Assembly: GCA_041394145.1 (NCBI GenBank)
Contig: JAWKIW010000002.1
Span: 62,001-126,000, forward strand
Reading direction: 5' to 3'
DNA from: JAWKIW01 sp041394145
GTDB taxonomy: Bacteria; Actinomycetota; Acidimicrobiia; Acidimicrobiales; Acidimicrobilacustridaceae
Length of the DNA: 64,000 bases
The notes under the pieces: generated by a model
Databases searched by the model: none
What the model saw: the letters and a program-made list of their open reading frames with translations, nothing else
Told to the model about the DNA's origin: nothing
In this document: in pieces, positions 33,781-43,362 of the stretch
Position numbering within the stretch: position 1 is the first letter of the stretch
How the letters are laid out: each line of letters opens with the position of its first letter
Made by a program: the position numbers and the translations under genes

Positions 33781-34499
33781 CTAGGTCGCGGCCGGCGAGT
33801 CGTCGAACCAGTCCCAGCGCCACGGGGTGATCGTCTCGAAGGGCCCGGCGTAGGCCAGGTCGCCGTGGGAGCCGAGCAGCGGTGAGATGCGCCCGGCCAC
33901 GGCGAGCGGATCGTCGTCGAGGAAGGCGACGGTGATGTGCGTCCCGTCCGCGTCCGGCCGGGTGTGCGGGCCGCCCCGCGAGGCGAAGCGCCACGCCCCC
34001 GCCACGCCCGCCAGCGCGGTCAGCCCACGAGCCAGTCCTCGCGGGCGTCCGTCGCCTCGGTGGTCGTCGAGCGCTCGACGACGACGTACACGCCCCGGGT
34101 CGGCCGGTGGGCGACGGCCTCGGCCGACACGCGGACCCGTAGGGCGACCTGCCGGTCGATGACGGTGAACGGGCCCGCCAGCCGGGCCCGGCGGGCGTCG
34201 AACCACCGACCATCGCCGCGGAGCCGTTCGGCCAGTGCGGCGAAGCCGGCCAGCGTGTCGTCCACCGGATCGGCCAGCAGGTAGAGGGTGACGTAGTGGA
34301 TCGGGGCGAGCCGCTCGTCGGCGGCGAGGCGGACGGCCCGGCACGCCGGGGTGCACACCCAGCGCTGCCCGGCCACGATCCCGGGGAGCGGCCGCTGCTC
34401 GGGCAGGTGGTCGAGCTGGTGCCACGCGTTGTAGGCACGGTGGGCCGAGGGGTCCGTCACCTCGGTGAACGAGAGGAACCCGGCGACGGCCCGGGGCAC
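33781..34499 (-). CDS. EthD/DUF4286-like protein, two ferredoxin-fold halves (one frameshift)
   Basis: About 238 residues from GTG 34499. The first half (RAVAGFLSFTEVTDP, AYNAWHQLDHLPEQRPLPG, HYVTLYLLADPVDDT) resembles small dimeric alpha-beta-barrel proteins with the N-x-W-H-x-x-D-H-L signature. In the sequence as given a stop falls after E-D-W-L-V-G near 34020. The adjacent frame continues as L-T-A-L-A-G-V-A-G-A-W-R-F and ends ETITPWRWDWFDD, so one base is probably missing. It starts 3 bp after the stop of the membrane protein upstream. Function unknown. Confidence 0.6.
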
Positions 34500-34502
34500 C
34501 GC

Positions 34503-35339
34503 TCAGCCTCCGAGGATGTTGACGGCCCGGGCCGCGACCAGGGCGATGGTGATGAGCGAGGCCGCCGCCTGGACCAGCATGAGCAGCTTGGCGCGCACCG
34601 ACAACGGCATGGTGTCGGTCGGGCTGAACGCGGTGGCGTTGGTGAAGCTCACGTACAGGTAGTCGACGAACGTCGGGGCCCAGCGCTCGTGCCGATGGGG
34701 GTTGCGGCCGGGCTGGTGGACGGTGCGCACCGCCGTGAACGCGACGCCGTCCTGCGCATCCTGGGGGAACAGGAAGTCGGCGTGGGCCAGGGCGTGGACG
34801 GGGTCGTGGTGACGTCGGCGCCGGCGGACCCGCGGTCCCCCGCCGTCGAGCTCCCAGAACCACAGTCCGAAGGCGATGACGTTGATGGCCCAGATGGAGA
34901 TGGCCGAGAAGACCAGGCTGCGACCGGTGGCCTCCACGCCGCGCAGCAGCTCCCGGATGAGCAGGCCGAGCGAGACGAGGTTGGCCAGGCTCACGGCGGC
35001 GATGATGGCGACGGTCAGCCCCCGCCAGCGTCGCTCGTGGGTGCGCCGTCGACGCAGGTCGGGGTCGAGCACGGCGAGCACGAGGGCGAGCACGGCGAGC
35101 AGGGCGGGCACCAGCCACTGCGGGCCTGGCGTGAGCTGGTCGGGCAGGAGGAGCCGCAGGGCGATGGCGGCCACGATGGCGACGGTCGCCGGCCACCGGG
35201 TCTCGCCTCGGAGGGCATGGTGGTCGTGGCCGGCCGCGGCAGGTGGCGACGCGGCGGGTGGGGATGCGGCGGGCAGCGACGCTCCGGCCGGCCCGCCCGG
35301 CGTGGCCTCGTGCCCACCCTGTGGATCGGGGGGCGGCAC
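34503..35339 (-). CDS. Multi-pass membrane protein, DUF1345-like
   Basis: 278 residues from GTG 35339, which has TAGCGT 7 nt upstream. It has a Pro/Ala-rich N-terminus, about six hydrophobic helices in two groups of alternating length, and the conserved block W-A-P-T-F-V-D-Y-L-Y-V-S-F-T-N-A-T-A-F-S. That block, with F-L-F-P-Q before it and a final ARAVNIL, is shared with DUF1345-type actinobacterial membrane proteins, some of which resemble two-pore ion channels. No known transporter motif is seen. Confidence 0.72.
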   Translation of the reverse strand: MPPPDPQGGHEATPGGPAGASLPAASPPAASPPAAAGHDHHALRGETRWPATVAIVAAIALRLLLPDQLTPGPQWLVPALLAVLALVLAVLDPDLRRRRTHERRWRGLTVAIIAAVSLANLVSLGLLIRELLRGVEATGRSLVFSAISIWAINVIAFGLWFWELDGGGPRVRRRRRHHDPVHALAHADFLFPQDAQDGVAFTAVRTVHQPGRNPHRHERWAPTFVDYLYVSFTNATAFSPTDTMPLSVRAKLLMLVQAAASLITIALVAARAVNILGG

Positions 35340-35465
35340 GTCTCGGACGCTACCGCCGTCTTCACGGGTGCCGTGGGACGCCGTCGCCGCTCGCGGGCGC
35401 GGCCGACGCAACCGGAGGTCTCCCACCGACCGCCGTCCCCGCCTCGATCGGCCCGCGACCCGAGC

Positions 35466-36014
35466 TCAGCGCGTCGTCGCGGGGCCCGCGGTCGTCACCG
35501 TGACGGCCAGGTCGCGACCGTCCTCGGTGAGCAGGGTGGCGAGGATCACCACCGGTGTCGTCGTGTCGTTGGCGCCGAAGTGCACCATGCCGTCCGGCTC
35601 GGCGACGGAGTCGCCCGGACCGAGGGTGATCGTCGCCGGCCCGGTCACCGCCTCGGTGTCGCCGCCGGCCCGCGTCACGGTGGCCGTGCCCGACTCGACG
35701 GTGTAGGTGAGCGTGCCGGTGTCGATGGCGGCCAGCTGGATCCCGGGGTGGATGTGCGGCGTGAGCTTCGCGCCGGGTGCGATCGTGTAGCGGATCAGGG
35801 TCAGCGTGCGACCGGGAGCGCCCGGTGGGTCGGCGGTCGTGGCCAGCACGTCCTTGGCCACCGCCACGGTGGTGGTCGGTGCGCCTCCAGTGGGTGGCAC
35901 CGCGGTCGATCCGCCGGCCGCCGGTGGCGCGTCGCCGCGACCGCAGCCGGCGACGACGAGCGAAGCTGCAAGCACGGTGGCGGTCAGCAGGTGGTGGCGA
36001 TGGAGACGCGGCAC
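35466..36014 (-). CDS. Cupin-domain lipoprotein
   Basis: 182 residues from GTG 36014. A signal peptide ends in V-A-G-C, a lipobox, followed by a Thr/Pro linker and a single cupin: IAPGAKLTPHIHPGIQLAAIDTG holds the first metal motif with H-x-H, and PGDSVAEPDGMVHFGAN the second. Such small exported cupins may bind metals or sugars; no enzyme activity can be assigned. Confidence 0.78.
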   Translation of the reverse strand: MPRLHRHHLLTATVLAASLVVAGCGRGDAPPAAGGSTAVPPTGGAPTTTVAVAKDVLATTADPPGAPGRTLTLIRYTIAPGAKLTPHIHPGIQLAAIDTGTLTYTVESGTATVTRAGGDTEAVTGPATITLGPGDSVAEPDGMVHFGANDTTTPVVILATLLTEDGRDLAVTVTTAGPATTR

Positions 36015-36049
36015 CGGGCGAGTCTTCCAGGCGCGAGGGCGCCTCGACG

Positions 36050-37015
36050 TCAGGTGAAGTAGCCGACGACGTCGATGAAGAAGTCGGTGCTGGCGTTGGC
36101 GGGGACCTTGGCGACGGCTTGGCCGTACTGGTCGACGTCGGTGTAGGCGGTGTTGGCGACGATCTCGCCGGCGACGAACCAGTTGATCGACGAGGTGCCG
36201 GGCCAGGTGATGCCGTTCTTGTAGAGGGAGATGAAGCCGCTGGCCGAGGTGTTGACGACGGTCAGGTTGGTGAGCACGCCTTGGACGTTGGGGGGTAGGC
36301 CGACGAAGCCGTTGAACATGTTGATGACGCGGGTGCCGTTGGACAGCTGGCCCTTCACGACGTTGTTGGGCGGGTTGCCGGCCCGGGAGTCGTAGACGCG
36401 GATCGGGGCGACGGGCTTGAACCCGTAGCCCGGCGGGAAGATCCCCAGCCGTGCCCCGAGGATCCGGATCGTGCCCGTGGTGGGGGTCTGGAGCCAGATG
36501 TCGTAGCCACGATCGGCGCTCGTCAGCTGGCCGACGCTCGCCGTCACGACCTGGGGGTCCGAGCCGCCGGTCGGGACGTCCACGTAGCCGATGTTGGTGT
36601 GCGGCGGTCCGGCGAGCTTGACCTCCTCGATCCACACGCGCGCGCTGCTCCCCGAGGTGTTGGTCACCGATGCCGTGAGCTCCGCCACCAGCGATGCGGG
36701 TGGGATGAGGATGGGGGCGGACAGCGTCCCGTTCGCAGCGCTCGTGTACGCGCCGGTCGAGGTCGTGGTCTTGTCCCAGGACGGGCTGTCGGCCAGGAAG
36801 GCGTAGTCGCTGACCGTCAGGTACTCCAGGCCCGGGGTCTGGGCCAGGGGCGGGTAGCCGCTCGCGGGCTCGGGTGCGGGTCCTGACGTGGCGTGGCCTC
36901 CGGACTCGGCCCGGGCGATCTCGGGCACGCCGACCAGTGCGACGGCACCGGCGGCACCGCCGGCGCCGGCCAGCACGGCCCGGCGTGAGATGCGGGTTCG
37001 TTCGATGGTGCCCAT
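36050..37015 (-). CDS. Tat-exported surface protein with C-terminal DVVGYF domain
   Basis: 321 residues. The twin-arginine signal I-S-R-R-A-V-L-A-G is at residues ~9-17. A ~140-residue beta-rich domain (SAPILIPPASLVAELTASV, RVWIEEVKLAG) follows, then the C-terminal domain shared with the gene at 14400: I-R-V-Y-D-S-R-A-G-N-P-P-N, GVLTNLTVVNTSASGFI, INWFVAGEIVANT and the final F-F-I-D-V-V-G-Y-F-T. The ATG at 37015 has GGGAGG upstream. Exported and probably cell-surface; function unknown. Confidence 0.78.
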   Translation of the reverse strand: MGTIERTRISRRAVLAGAGGAAGAVALVGVPEIARAESGGHATSGPAPEPASGYPPLAQTPGLEYLTVSDYAFLADSPSWDKTTTSTGAYTSAANGTLSAPILIPPASLVAELTASVTNTSGSSARVWIEEVKLAGPPHTNIGYVDVPTGGSDPQVVTASVGQLTSADRGYDIWLQTPTTGTIRILGARLGIFPPGYGFKPVAPIRVYDSRAGNPPNNVVKGQLSNGTRVINMFNGFVGLPPNVQGVLTNLTVVNTSASGFISLYKNGITWPGTSSINWFVAGEIVANTAYTDVDQYGQAVAKVPANASTDFFIDVVGYFT

Positions 37016-37370
37016 GACGACCTCCCGATGTGCGATCGGCGGTGCCATCGGCGATGGCGGAGGGCGGGCGTCGGAGAACGCCCGCAACACCTCGCTCGTC
37101 CTTCGCTCGTCCCTCGCTCGTCGTCGGTGCCCGGGGCTGGTGCCGACGCTGGCCGCGCCGGGCGCCCCGATGGTCTGATCGTGCTCCCGACGCGGCGGCG
37201 GCCCAAGGGGCCGATGACCCCCGACGGCGGGGTCATCGGACTGCTCGGCCTGGTCGCGGGCGAAGCGTCGACCCGGCGCACCACCGGGCGCGGCCACCTG
37301 TCGGTCGCCGCGCCCCGACGTCGTCGGCGATCCGCTGGACACCCGGCACCCGGCCGGGTAGGCCTGGCCC
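37016..37370. other. Intergenic region between divergent genes
   Basis: 355 bp with no gene I can support. It contains a short repeat of CTCGCTCGTCC-like units (about 37091-37126) and a perfect inverted repeat, CCGATGACCCC (37211-37221) against GGGGTCATCGG (37229-37239), with a 7-nt spacer. The repeat could be a regulator site or a transcript hairpin. Confidence 0.5.
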
Positions 37371-38381
37371 ATGCGTGTCCCCGCCGACCGGGCGACGCCG
37401 GCTCGTCCGCCCGTCGTCTACGTCACCCGGCCGCTGCCCGAGCCCGGCACCGCGCCGCTGGTCGCGGCGGGCTTCGTGGTTCGCCAGCACGAGCCCGACC
37501 GGCCACCGACGCGCGCGGAGCTGCTGGCGGGCGCGGCCGATGCCGACGCCGTGGTGGCGCTGCTCACGGACCGCATCGACGAGGAGGTGCTCGCCGCCGC
37601 GCCGCGACTGCAGGTGGTGGCGAACGTCGCCGTCGGGTTCGACAACATCGACGTGGCCGCCTGCACCGCGCACGGTGTGCTCGCCACGAACACCCCCGGT
37701 GTGCTGACCGAGGCGACCGCCGATCTCGCCTGGGCGCTGCTGCTGGCCGCAGCGCGCCGCATCGGCGAGGGCGAGCGCCTGGTGCGCTCGGGCGGCTGGG
37801 CGGGCTGGAGCCCGACCCAGCTCGTCGGGGCGCCGGTGCACGGCCGCACCATCGGCATCGTCGGCCTCGGCGCCATCGGGACGGCGGTGGCCCGCCGGGC
37901 CCGGGGCTTCGGCATGGAGATCCTCTACACGGCCCGCCACCGCCACGAGGCGGCCGAAGCCGAGACGGGGGCGACCCGGGTGCCGCTGCACGAGCTGCTC
38001 GCCCGGTCCGACGTCGTGAGCCTCCACACGCCGCTGACCGCCGAGACCCGCCACCTCATCGACACCGATGCCCTGGCCCGCATGAGGTCCACGGCCATCC
38101 TCGTGAACACCGCCCGAGGCCCGGTCGTCGACGAGATCGCGCTGGTGGCCGCGCTCCGGTCGCGCTGCATCGCCGCCGCCGGCCTCGACGTGTTCGAGCA
38201 CGAGCCTGCCCTCGAGCCCGGCCTGCTCGAGCTCGACAACGTCGTGGTGCTGCCGCACCTCGGGTCGGCCACGACCGAGGCCCGGGCCGAGATGGTCGGC
38301 CTCGCCTGCGCGAACGTCGTCGCCGCCCTCACCGGCGGCGATCCTCCGACACCGCTCAACCCCGAGGTGCTCGGCCGCTGA
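37371..38381 (+). CDS. D-isomer-specific 2-hydroxyacid dehydrogenase (glyoxylate/hydroxypyruvate reductase type)
   Basis: 336 residues. The NAD(P)-binding motif is G-L-G-A-I-G. The catalytic set is the arginine in VNTARGPVVDE, the glutamate in VFEHEPAL and the histidine in VVLPHLGSAT. The sequence V-A-N-V-A-V-G-F-D-N-I-D is typical of glyoxylate reductases of the GyaR/GhrB group. It probably reduces glyoxylate or hydroxypyruvate; other 2-oxoacids are possible. It stands alone. Confidence 0.9.
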   Translation: MRVPADRATPARPPVVYVTRPLPEPGTAPLVAAGFVVRQHEPDRPPTRAELLAGAADADAVVALLTDRIDEEVLAAAPRLQVVANVAVGFDNIDVAACTAHGVLATNTPGVLTEATADLAWALLLAAARRIGEGERLVRSGGWAGWSPTQLVGAPVHGRTIGIVGLGAIGTAVARRARGFGMEILYTARHRHEAAEAETGATRVPLHELLARSDVVSLHTPLTAETRHLIDTDALARMRSTAILVNTARGPVVDEIALVAALRSRCIAAAGLDVFEHEPALEPGLLELDNVVVLPHLGSATTEARAEMVGLACANVVAALTGGDPPTPLNPEVLGR

Positions 38382-38409
38382 TCCGGCCGACGGCCGAGGG
38401 CCGACCGCG

Positions 38410-39537
38410 TCAGCGGGCGTAGAGGGCGACGAAGTCGCGGGTGTCGGGGGTGACGAAGCGGTTGGAGCCCCCCGACATGGAGGCCACCAGCTTCGTGCCG
38501 CTGCCGGCGGAGCCGGGCGGGAACGACAGGAAGCTCACCCACTGGCTGTTGATGTCGAGCGTCATGGCGCGCACGGCTCCGGCGCTGACGAGCGCGTCGG
38601 CCAGGCCCCGTGCCGTCAGACCCGGGCCACCCACGTAGACCAGCGAGCCGTCGGCCCGCACCCCGACGCCTGATCGCGGTGGCGCGGTGGCCTTGTTGAG
38701 GGTGGCGCCCCAGACGCTGACGTCGCGGTCGGTGGCGGTGGGGCTGGCCACGCCGTCGTCGACGAGGAGGTCGAGGTTCTGGCGGACCGCGACGACGTTG
38801 GGGAACAGCCCGATGTCGCGGCCCCACCGGCCCACGGTGACCTTGCCGTCGTCGAACACCACCAGCGAGGCGGCGCCGTCGCGCAGCGGCGCCACCTCCC
38901 GGCCGGCCAGGAAGAACCCGCCGCGCGAGTCCTTCATCTTGAAGCCGCCGTTGAAGGCGGCGCCGAGGACGCCGAGCTTGTCGGGTGGGACCGCAGCCGA
39001 CGGGAACGGCCACGAGCCACCGGGGTCGCCCGAGCCGGGGAACAGCTGGGCCGAGAACGCGGCGGGGTCGATCCACGCCACGCCGACGATCGATCCCGTC
39101 GAGGTGGGCAGCGTGGTGGCGTACATGCCGGGCTGGCCGCCCACCGGAGGACCGATCGGCTGCCACTGGCCGGTGCCGGGCACGGCGGTGGGGATGGCCG
39201 TCGGCGGGGCGAGGCGGCCCGGCAGGGGGCTGCCCGGCGCGGCGCTGCTCGGAGGGGGGAGGGGCGGTGGGGTCGTCGACGGTGCGTCGACAGGGGACGG
39301 CGCCGCGGTGGACGGCCCCGCGGTGGGCGGCTCGGTGCCGGGAACCGCCGTGGTGGCGACCGGCTCGGTGGCGTCGGGCGTCGCCGTCGTGCCGATCGAC
39401 GGGTCCGAACCGCTCGGCGCGGTCGTGCCTGTCTGCTCGGCGGCCGAGCCGGCGCAGGCGGTGGCGGCGAGCAGGGCGGCCGCCGACACGGCGACGGCGA
39501 GGCGGTGGGGGAGGTGGTGGGTCAGGTGGTGGGTCAC
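38410..39537 (-). CDS. Phosphodiester glycosidase (NAGPA-domain) lipoprotein
   Basis: 375 residues. A lipoprotein signal (A-A-T-A-C-A-G) is followed by a ~90-residue Thr/Pro linker and a NAGPA/DUF2233 domain: VLGAAFNGGFKMKDSRGGFF, PLRDGAASLVVFDDG, GRWGRDIGLFPN, GVRADGSLVYVGGPG and AGAVRAMTLDINS. The family includes the GlcNAc-1-phosphodiester alpha-GlcNAcase and bacterial proteins linked to exopolysaccharide or wall glycopolymers. A paralogue lies at 40694, with an esterase between them. Confidence 0.82.
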   Translation of the reverse strand: MTHHLTHHLPHRLAVAVSAAALLAATACAGSAAEQTGTTAPSGSDPSIGTTATPDATEPVATTAVPGTEPPTAGPSTAAPSPVDAPSTTPPPLPPPSSAAPGSPLPGRLAPPTAIPTAVPGTGQWQPIGPPVGGQPGMYATTLPTSTGSIVGVAWIDPAAFSAQLFPGSGDPGGSWPFPSAAVPPDKLGVLGAAFNGGFKMKDSRGGFFLAGREVAPLRDGAASLVVFDDGKVTVGRWGRDIGLFPNVVAVRQNLDLLVDDGVASPTATDRDVSVWGATLNKATAPPRSGVGVRADGSLVYVGGPGLTARGLADALVSAGAVRAMTLDINSQWVSFLSFPPGSAGSGTKLVASMSGGSNRFVTPDTRDFVALYAR

Positions 39538-39626
39538 GAGGGGCTGCTCACGGGTCGATGTCGTCTGGTCGCGACCGGCTGGTCACGGTGGCGGTCCGAG
39601 GTCCGGCCGGTCATGGCTCGTTCGCG

Positions 39627-40693
39627 TCAACGGTCGTCGGCCCAGGGGGCGGTGTACCACCGCAGGTAGGCGTCGGTCATGGCACCCCAGTAGGCACGGT
39701 CGTGGCCGCCGTCGCCGACGTGGGTCTCGTGGTCGACCCCGCGGGCGGTGAGGGCCTGGTCGAGGGCGGCGACCGGTGCGGCGAGCGAGTCCCGGTCGCC
39801 GACGTCGAGCCAGATGCGCAGGCCCTTGTCGGCGAGCAGGCCGGCGAGCTGGGGGCCCGGGTTGGTCGGCACCCCCACCGCCGGGCTGTGGCCGCCGACG
39901 GTGGAGAAGACGTCGGGGTGGCGACCGGCGATCAGCAGCGCCCACTCGCCGCCGCGGGAGATGCCGCCGATCGCCCGGTGGGCGGCGTCGGTGCGCGTCC
40001 GGAAGGCCTGCTCGACCCGGGGCTGCAGCTCGTACAGCACGAACCAGTCGAGGGGCGGGGTGGCACCGCCGTAGTCGCCCATGGCGTGCAGGGCATCGGG
40101 GAGCACGAGGATGACCGGGGGATCTGGCCGGCGGCCGTCAGGCGGTCGGCGGCGTCGAGCACCCCGACGTCGGTCCACTGGGTCTCGTCGGTCTGGGCGC
40201 CGTGCAGGAGGTAGATGACCGGGTACCGGCGAGCCTGGTCCGTGTCGTAGCACGGCGGGGTGTGCACGAGGTAGGGCTGCACCGGCTTGGGGCTGGGGGC
40301 GAACACCTTGCTGGCGAAGGTGAACCGGGTCGTGCGGCCGTGGGTCTCGCCGCAGCTCGCGGCGGTCGGCGCGGCGGCGGCCGCGCCCGTCGTCGACGGC
40401 GGGTCGTCCGACGTCGCGGACGTGTCCGCCGTGGTGGGCGGCGGGACGACCACCGAGGCACCGATGTCGCCGCCCGGGTCGGTGCCGGGCGCGAGGGTGG
40501 AGGACGGTTCGGTGGCAGCGGGCGTCGCCGGGGTCCCGGCCGCCGCCCGCTGGTCGTCGGCCGCGCCGCAACCTGCGACGGCGACCACGCCGACCGCCGC
40601 GACGGCGAGGCGGCACGCGAGGCGACGCCCGTGCCGACGCGCGTGGCCAGCGGCGACGTGCCTGCCCGTCGCCGCTCGGACCGCCTGGCGCAC
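39627..40693 (-). CDS. Secreted esterase (esterase-D/antigen-85-like fold) lipoprotein (one frameshift)
   Basis: About 355 residues. A signal with lipobox V-A-G-C and a Thr/Pro linker are followed by an alpha/beta-hydrolase: YPVIYLLHGAQTDETQW, nucleophile G-G-I-S-R-G-G-E-W, acid DVGDRDSL and histidine DGGHDRAYW. The frame breaks at about 40122; adding one C to the run of five restores Q-I-P-P-V-I-L-V-L-P. The GTG at 40693 follows the stop of the gene upstream directly, so the three genes 42067 to 39627 are probably one transcript. Likely substrates are acyl esters of surface glycans or lipids; not provable here. Confidence 0.75.
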
Positions 40694-42067
40694 CTACGGG
40701 TTGGGGATGTCGGTGCGGCGGAAGACGGCGACGAAGTCGCGGGTGTCGAGGTTCAGGTAGCGGTTCGCCGACTGGCGCATCCCGCCCTTGTCCTCGGGGC
40801 CCTCGAGGCCCTTGGTGCCGACGCACTTGCCGTCGGGCCCGACGGAGTAGAGGTTGGCGGTCACCCACTCGGGGTTGATGTCGCCCTCCATGGCCCGCAC
40901 CGCGCCGGCGTCGGCGAGGCGCTGGGCGATGTCGCGGGGCTGCAGGGCGGGCCCGCCGGCGTAGACGATGGCGCCGTCCTTGGTGACGCCCCAGCCCGAC
41001 CGCCACACGAAGTAGACGTTCTTGAGCAGCGCGCCCCAGTCCTTGCTGTCGATGTCGGGCACCACCTGGCCGTTGTCGACCATCAGGTCGAGGTTCTGGC
41101 GGGCCACGGCGATGTTCGGGTAGTCGGCCGGGCCGACGTCGCGCCCCCACATGCCGACGGTGGCGGTGCCGTCCTTGAAGGTGACCATCGTGGCCGCGCC
41201 GTCGCGCATCTTGTACTTCTCGTTGCCCTCCGACCAGTAGCCGCCACGGCTCTGGTCGAACCGGAAGCCGCCGTTGCCCGCCATGATGGCGTCGGCGCAG
41301 CGGTCGGCCGGGATCTGGTTGCCCACGCTCCACTTGCCGCCGGGGACCTCCGACCCGGGGAAGATCTCGACGCTGGCGAGCTTCGGGTCGATCCACGCCA
41401 TGAACACCAGCAGCGAGGTCTTCTCGGCGTTGGGTCGGACCTTGGTGGTGTACACGGCGGGCAGGCCGCCCACGGGCTGCCCGGCGGGGAACCACTCGCC
41501 CTCGTTGGCGATGGGCTCGGCGGCGGGCGTCGGCATCTTGGTGGGGGGCGGCAGGTGCGGCGGGCCGGCCTTGGTGGTGGTGGTGCTCTCCTTGTCACCG
41601 GCGGCGACGGCGGCCGACGTGCTCGGGGCGTTGCCCGCCGGGCCGATGGCCTGGTCGGGCGTGCCGCCCGACGGCGGCTGGTTGTTCTCGTAGTACTTGT
41701 CCTCGGCCCAGTTGACGGCGAAGCCGAGGTGGTTGTCGCGCGCCCACTGCACGACCCGGGCGTCGAGGGACTCCTGCCCCGGCTTGGTCAGCGCCGCGAC
41801 CAGCGAGTAGCCGACCAGCACCAGGAACGGGACCAGGATGATGGCGACCGCGGTGAGGATCCGGTGGCGGCGGGCGAAGCCGAGGAGCCGGTGCCGCTTG
41901 CCGTCGCCGCCCTCGGCGGCCTCGTGGCCGGACTCGTGGCCGTCCTCGTCGCCCGGCGCCCAGGCCTCGTGCTCGGCGTCGTCGACGGGATGGTCGACGA
42001 CCGAGACCGGCGTCGCCTCGCCGGTGGGGGGCGCGAAGGGATCGGGCTGATCGGGTGTCGGTGCCAT
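40694..42067 (-). CDS. Membrane-anchored phosphodiester glycosidase (NAGPA-domain) protein
   Basis: 457 residues. An acidic cytoplasmic N-terminus (~65), one transmembrane helix (ILTAVAIILVPFLVLVGYS), a long linker and a NAGPA domain: AIMAGNGGFRFDQSRGGYW, RDGAATMVTFKDG, GMWGRDVGPADYPN, VTKDGAIVYAGGPALQ and AGAVRAMEGDINPEW. Clearly paralogous to the protein at 38410, but anchored by a helix instead of a lipid. The conserved N-G-G-F and D-I-N positions suggest both are active. Confidence 0.82.
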   Translation of the reverse strand: MAPTPDQPDPFAPPTGEATPVSVVDHPVDDAEHEAWAPGDEDGHESGHEAAEGGDGKRHRLLGFARRHRILTAVAIILVPFLVLVGYSLVAALTKPGQESLDARVVQWARDNHLGFAVNWAEDKYYENNQPPSGGTPDQAIGPAGNAPSTSAAVAAGDKESTTTTKAGPPHLPPPTKMPTPAAEPIANEGEWFPAGQPVGGLPAVYTTKVRPNAEKTSLLVFMAWIDPKLASVEIFPGSEVPGGKWSVGNQIPADRCADAIMAGNGGFRFDQSRGGYWSEGNEKYKMRDGAATMVTFKDGTATVGMWGRDVGPADYPNIAVARQNLDLMVDNGQVVPDIDSKDWGALLKNVYFVWRSGWGVTKDGAIVYAGGPALQPRDIAQRLADAGAVRAMEGDINPEWVTANLYSVGPDGKCVGTKGLEGPEDKGGMRQSANRYLNLDTRDFVAVFRRTDIPNP

Positions 42068-42172
42068 GCCTGCCGGAGTCCGGGGGTCGCAGTCGGGCGG
42101 CCGGGCCCACGTGCGCCGCCGCCGGAGCCCCCAATGCTAGGGGGGCACCGGGTCAGAAGCACGTCACCCGGG

Positions 42173-43294
42173 TCAGGACCGGCGGACGGTCACCACCTCG
42201 TTGACGGCCGTGTCACCCCGCTCGCCGCCGAGCACGTAGGCCGTGTCGCCGAGCACGGCGACCCCGAAGTCGGCGACCGGCTTCGGGAGCTTGCCGACCT
42301 CGGTCACCGACGCGGTGGCGGGATCGAACCGGTAGATCGTGGCCGACGTGGTGGTCGTCGCCGTGCTCGTGCCCGCGCCGGTGCGTCCGCCGAGGACGTA
42401 GATGCTGCCGCCGAGGTTCACCGCCGCGGCGTGACCGAGCGGGACGGGCAGGGTGCCGACCTTGCGGGCGCTGCCGTCGGTGGTGTCGATCGCCTGGATG
42501 TCGGTGGTCTGGGCCTTGTCGGTCACGCCGCCGAAGACGTAGATGGTGGGTCCGTCGGCGGCGACGGCTCCGTAGCGGACCGGGGTGGGCAGGTCGACCA
42601 CCTTGCGCCAGCTCGCGCCGTCGCCCGAGGCGAGCACCGGGGCGACGATCGAGCGCTCGTCGTAGCCGCCGAGCACGTACGCGGTGTCGCCGACGGTGAC
42701 GGCGCTGTTGTCGGAGCGACCGACGTCGATGCGTCCGATCTTCGTGGGCGGCGAGGCCGTGACGTCGACCACGTCGGGATAGGCCACGTTCTGCTCGCCG
42801 CCTCCGATGAGCAGCACCCGGTCCCCGAGGGCGGTGCCGGCGGCGTCGTGCACGGCTTGGGGCAGCTTGCCGGTGGCGGTGGTGGTGCCGGTCCGCGGGT
42901 CGAGGGTGAAGACCCGGTTCATCGAGGCCTTGCCGGCGGTGAGCCCGGAGAAGACCAGCAGCGTGTCGCCGCGGGGAACGGCGACGAGGCGGCTCATCGG
43001 GGCGTCGAGCGAGAACCGCGCCGCCTGGGCGGTGACGCCCGGGCCGGCGGCCGTCGTGGGCGGGGACCCGTCGGTGGTGTTGGGGACGGCCGAGGTCGGG
43101 GGGGCCGTGGAGCCGGGCGGGGTGGAGTCCGTCGACGCCGTGGCGGAGGTCGGGGTCGACGGAGGGGTGGTCACGGGGGCCGTGGTGTCCGTGGCCGTCG
43201 GCGTCGCGCTGGAGCAGGCCAGGGGGACGGCACCGGCGAGGAGCAGCAGCGCGAGCGGCGCGAGCGGCACGGGGGAGGGGCGGCGGCGGGGCAC
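42173..43294 (-). CDS. Kelch-repeat lipoprotein
   Basis: About 373 residues from GTG 43294. A signal peptide with L-A-C-S-S, a Thr/Ser/Pro linker, then a beta-propeller of Kelch motifs: GDRVLLIGGGE, VGDTAYVLGGYDE, DGPTIYVFGGVTD, LGGSIYVLGGRTG and LGDTAYVLGGERG. Kelch propellers bind proteins or glycans; no enzymatic residues are seen. Exported and lipid-anchored. Confidence 0.8.
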   Translation of the reverse strand: MPRRRPSPVPLAPLALLLLAGAVPLACSSATPTATDTTAPVTTPPSTPTSATASTDSTPPGSTAPPTSAVPNTTDGSPPTTAAGPGVTAQAARFSLDAPMSRLVAVPRGDTLLVFSGLTAGKASMNRVFTLDPRTGTTTATGKLPQAVHDAAGTALGDRVLLIGGGEQNVAYPDVVDVTASPPTKIGRIDVGRSDNSAVTVGDTAYVLGGYDERSIVAPVLASGDGASWRKVVDLPTPVRYGAVAADGPTIYVFGGVTDKAQTTDIQAIDTTDGSARKVGTLPVPLGHAAAVNLGGSIYVLGGRTGAGTSTATTTTSATIYRFDPATASVTEVGKLPKPVADFGVAVLGDTAYVLGGERGDTAVNEVVTVRRS

Positions 43295-43362
43295 GCCGCC
43301 ATCATGCCCGGCCACCGGGCGACGCCGGGCGCGGGCGGCCGCGGGCCCGTACCGTGGGGGCG

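Noticed and set aside
37016..37370. A gene in the 355-bp gap
   Set aside because: Open frames there are arginine-rich, lack a ribosome-binding site or TANNNT box, and have no recognisable motif.
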